Shown here: one piece after another, positions 59,466 through 64,000 of the stretch
How positions within the stretch are numbered: the stretch's first letter is position 1
How the letters are laid out: every line of letters begins with the position of its first letter
Assembly: GCA_029204225.1 (NCBI GenBank)
Contig: CM055097.1
Span: 70,808,252 to 70,872,251, forward strand
Length of the DNA: 64,000 bases
Reading direction: 5' to 3'
Origin: Diphasiastrum complanatum
Taxonomy: Eukaryota; Streptophyta; Lycopodiopsida; Lycopodiales; Lycopodiaceae
The notes under the pieces: generated by a model
Database searches by the model: none
Told to the model about the DNA's origin: nothing
What the model saw: only the letters and a program-made list of their open reading frames with translations
Position numbers and translations under genes: made by a program

Positions 59466-62302
59466 AGATGTCAACATCAACAAAGCCTTCCACTAGTGAA
59501 GCTGACAAACAGACTGCAACCATCCACTAGAGGGGGGTCCGACTTTTCAACAAAGAAGGATCTCTCCACACCATCGGTAGGCACAATACCAGGGAAAGGG
59601 AAGAAGGAGTTGGGCCCACTATATTTTAGCCCAAGCCCTTTACAGAAGATCCTAGCATTACATCACCATAAGTTGTCACAATGCCAAAAGATGAAAAGAG
59701 AGCAACTCCAAAGCCTCAAGGGAAGATGTCAACTCTTGAAGCCGACAACAAGTGAAGCCACAAGGTGTACAAGGAGTAGAAGGATTGCTATCCGACCTTG
59801 AGCTAAAGGACAAGCCAAGAACAGGAGACTAGGGCAAAGAGAACAAAAGTTTTGAAGCATACATAAAAAATCTAGATTGGTTGCCCAAAAGTCAAATAAC
59901 AGTGGAAGACCTCCCTCCCAATGAGCAATCGGAAGAGTTTCAGAGAAGTATAGAGCCTTGGAGAGAGGGGGACTGGAAGAGAGAGACCCATCACAATATA
60001 GAAAGAGAAAGCAACTAGTCCAAGCGCTAAGCCCACAACCAACGTGGAGAGAGCTATGCTTAATTATGTTTAATGGCTGACAAAGACATGCTACGAGAAT
60101 ACATGTAGGTCCACTCATAGAAATAAGCCAATCCAGCAGTTAGAGCTTGTGCGTACAACTTATCTATTGGTCGAGTTTGTTCATTCTATCCATATGGTTG
60201 CTGACTCTGATTTCTAAGTTACATTGCGAAACACCACCTTTACTATGAATGAAGCCATATTTTCTGAAGCCCTTGGTTTGATGGGACAGCCAATGTCACT
60301 TCCAAGGATGCTATTGATGAGTCGAGTTACTTTTTGTCAAACTGCTTTATACCTAGCAAAGGGTACAAGATAACCATGGTGAGGGACATGCATATGAAGT
60401 TTTTCTGCAAGTACGCAAACCAGGTTCTCTTTATCACTAATGCTGATGTTACAATTTCAGCACAAAATTTTGGCTATCTGGTAGATGCTCTAGTAGGACA
60501 GCCGGTGTGCTTTGGTACCATAGCTTACAAGGCATTCTTGCGCTGGGTCAAGCACAAGAAGTTTGCTATAGTGGGAGCACACATCTCACGACTGTGTGAC
60601 CATTTCGACATACTTATAGATGCAGAGCAAGGTGTATTAGTAGGTAAGATGCTGGCAACAACGAAGATTGATCTGTCGAGCCTCCTGTAGGGTGCCCCTA
60701 TTACACAAGACCAGTCAGTAGATTCTACTGCCATGGAGGTTGATGTAGTAGGAGCTTCAAAGGAAGCAGAGGAGGATGTCGCTGCAAAAACTTCTGTTGC
60801 AACCGAAACTTTGGCTGTCACTCCAGTTTCGGATGGGTCTTCTCATAAACCAAGGACCCTTGTATCCTCGGATGACGAAGACACTATCTCAGAAACCCAA
60901 AAGCATGATAAAGGCAAAGGGGCTGAGGAGGTAGCTATTGACGCAGATGTGGAGGACAACGAAGAAAACCTCTACAAATGGTACCAAGAATCTTCCTTGG
61001 GTGCCAAGGAGATTGTTGGAAAGATCCATGCCTAAGATGTCCACATATAGGATTCGATGATGCAATTGTTTCAGCACTCAGACAAGATGAGCAATTTAGA
61101 GATGTTGTCTGAACAAGTCACATCTCTAAAAGCTGATAACCAGAAGTTGAGTGAGCGAAACCTCTCTCTGGGCCAACTACTCCAGAAGTCGAATGAGGAA
61201 TCCCAGTCATTCGAAAATAACAATAAGGCACTTCAGGCTAAATCTGCAGAATTGTAGAAAATTTTTATTCATTGACAGCTGAACTCAATAAGATTAGGGT
61301 AGAAAAGGCTTCTTTGCAGACCAAGCTTCATGACGAAGGCCTCAAGAGAATAAAAACAGAAACTGCCTTACAACTATGTAGCAGCTTTGGACTAATTTAG
61401 ATAGATTCGTCGAAGCTGCAATTTCTTCAAGACCAGATGCTGGAAAATTTTCGAGTTGAGTTTTTGATTACACTCAAGAACGACAAAGCACTTGTCGAGG
61501 AGGAACTTGTTGAGCTAAAGGAGTTATCAGTCGAAACGACTACTTGCTCCGGGTCATAAGCACATGAAGAGTATTCCCAAGCCTTGGAGAAGATCGATGA
61601 GTTGACAAAGCAGCTCCAGGCAACCCGAAACTGTATAGGGGTGGCAGATCACCTGGAGTATGCTGAAGCATGCATGAAAATTTTTGACCTATAGAAGCAA
61701 GTAGTAGACCTCAACCAACAGCTCAAAGACCAGAAGCTTGCTGCAGATATCCACAGGCAGGATATGGCAGAAGCACAGCCTAAGACCAAGCGACCGAAAA
61801 GGAATCAATTGAAGTATGTGCGAAACACTTTCAAATTTATTTTGAAAGATTTTGGAAGTGGAGTCCTTGCCATATCAATATCGAGTTACAGTGGCATATG
61901 GATTATTTGATGCTACCAGGCTCGATTGGTGTGGCATGTGAGGACTGGCAGACGGAATGGAACAAAGAAGACTTTCTCTGGCTATGGAACCCACTTAGCA
62001 TAGAACAGAAGGGTTGTCTATGTTGGGCCATAATCCAGGAGGGGAAATTCAAAGTGTTGCCATTCATATCAGTGGAGCTGGACATAGGGTCAACATTTTT
62101 GTATGCGTTGGAGTACATCCAAATCAAGGAGTACCAATTTTTGTGGCACAACGACGCGAAGCGAAAGTTTTGGAGGAAGTATGCGCAGTTCAAGTTGTAT
62201 TCACCAGAAGGCCGGGCAAGTATCAAAGAATTTGATGATGCAAGTCTACTGTTGGATATTAATATGACGTATCCGGATCTGTATAGTATCTACACTGATT
62301 AG
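59466..62302 (+). pseudogene. Decayed long ORF with coiled coil, retroelement-associated
   Basis: Several plus-strand frames read through in succession, interrupted by stops and frameshifts: a Lys/Ser-rich start (59468); SNCFIPSKGYKITMVRDMHMKFF and FGYLVDALVGQPVCF (60334-60690); an acidic, low-complexity part (60733-61035); a heptad coiled coil (LEMLSEQVTSLKADNQKLSE, 61085-61250) continued by LEKIDELTKQLQAT; and a Trp-rich C-terminus (61898-62302: DWQTEWNKEDFLWLWNPL). I recognise no domain. It lies upstream of a polypurine tract and LTR start, so it may be an extra ORF of a Tat/Ogre-like gypsy element. Non-functional as it stands. Confidence 0.5.
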
Positions 62303-62925
62303 GAGCACAACTTTTCCAATTATGTTGTGGAGATAAAACACAATTTGCAAGACCATTTCAAATCTTCTGAATATAGAACATTTTGTACATATAATTTTTG
62401 GCAATTTGGCACATTTGCAGCCAAAGTTTTATTTTCTATTCAAAGTTTATTTGTAATTTAGTGTAAATATATTCAGTTCTCCTCTACTTTATTCGAACAA
62501 TTTGTACTTATTAGTAAAGATTCTGAAGAAGATTTTCAGTTAGTACAAGAATTGTTCGATGGCTCTTTACTTCCTATAAGATTGTCGCCTTACGACAGCT
62601 TACCTATCGGGAGTAATCAGAAGATGTCTTGTTGCTCGAGTGCCAAAGATATTTGGAGATGGCACAACAGTTACATGAAGAGCTCAATACATGAAGCCTT
62701 TTTCTTCTATATTGCATTGCAGATTATGTGATAATGTTTATTTTATGTCGCTGAAATATATTTTAAATCAATACTTGATTTTGAAATATCAAGTGAAGGT
62801 CATCAACTCAACAAATGAAGAAATATCTCTATATGTGACCTAATGAAGATCCTCGACACAAAACTATTCTTTAAGAAATGAATAAATCTTGTACGAAGAA
62901 TATATGTCCACGAGGACGTTTCACA
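62303..62925. other. Non-coding stretch between ORF relic and PPT
   Basis: AT-rich. Nothing supported. Confidence 0.45.
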
Positions 62926-62941
62926 TTTGAGAAGAGGGATA
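62926..62941 (+). other. Polypurine tract
   Basis: TTGAGAAGAGGGATA directly precedes TGTGATAGCACA, the probable LTR start. Confidence 0.5.

Positions 62942-64000
<1,059 letters not shown>

Overview
The window reads as nuclear DNA of a land plant, probably one with a repeat-rich genome. The evidence is plant Ty1/copia and Ty3/gypsy retrotransposons primed by initiator-Met and Asp tRNAs, a tRNA-derived SINE, a plant-type 2-on-2 haemoglobin gene and an STP-type monosaccharide/H+ symporter gene with spliceosomal introns. Fern, lycophyte, gymnosperm or angiosperm cannot be separated from the sequence alone.

Layout. 1-2720: 3' part of a decayed plus-strand copia element with its LTR, then a PBS, a PPT-like tract and a tRNA-like sequence. 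2721-8347: mostly non-coding, with a 196-bp tandem duplication, a possible hAT-like inverted-repeat element (4.3-5.8 kb) and a SINE with a perfect 14-bp target-site duplication. 8348-8922: three exons of a GLB3-like truncated haemoglobin. 9-16.3 kb: microsatellites, a second SINE with target-site duplication, a gypsy gag remnant, a microsatellite-bearing repeat and a hairpin array. 16.3-29.1 kb: minus-strand tandem array of three gag-only copia-like elements sharing LTRs (five LTRs in all). 29.1-30.4 kb: truncated minus-strand copia 3' end (RNase H plus LTR). 31.3-31.9 kb: second, inverted copy of the microsatellite-bearing repeat. 34.6-37.4 kb: degraded plus-strand copia element, cut by a second gag-only minus-strand family (37.4-42.5 kb). 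44.1-46.9 kb: four-exon STP-like transporter, minus strand. 47.4-51.6 kb: GC-rich GGCGCC block, SINE dimer and a pair of ~630-bp direct repeats. 54-55 kb: copia gag/protease relic. 55.4-57.6 kb: possible ARM-repeat exon, gypsy LTR/PBS and leader repeats. 59.5-62.3 kb: decayed coiled-coil ORF, followed by a polypurine tract, an LTR start and a long (GA)n.

Only two host genes are well supported, the haemoglobin (5' exons not found) and the transporter (complete, 550 codons). The transporter keeps its fold and lid cysteines but has lost the proton-donor Asp and most sugar-contacting residues of the family. The rest is mainly transposable elements in various states of decay. The most unusual items are the tRNA-sized SINE, the tandem LTR-sharing array of pol-less elements and the site-divergent transporter.
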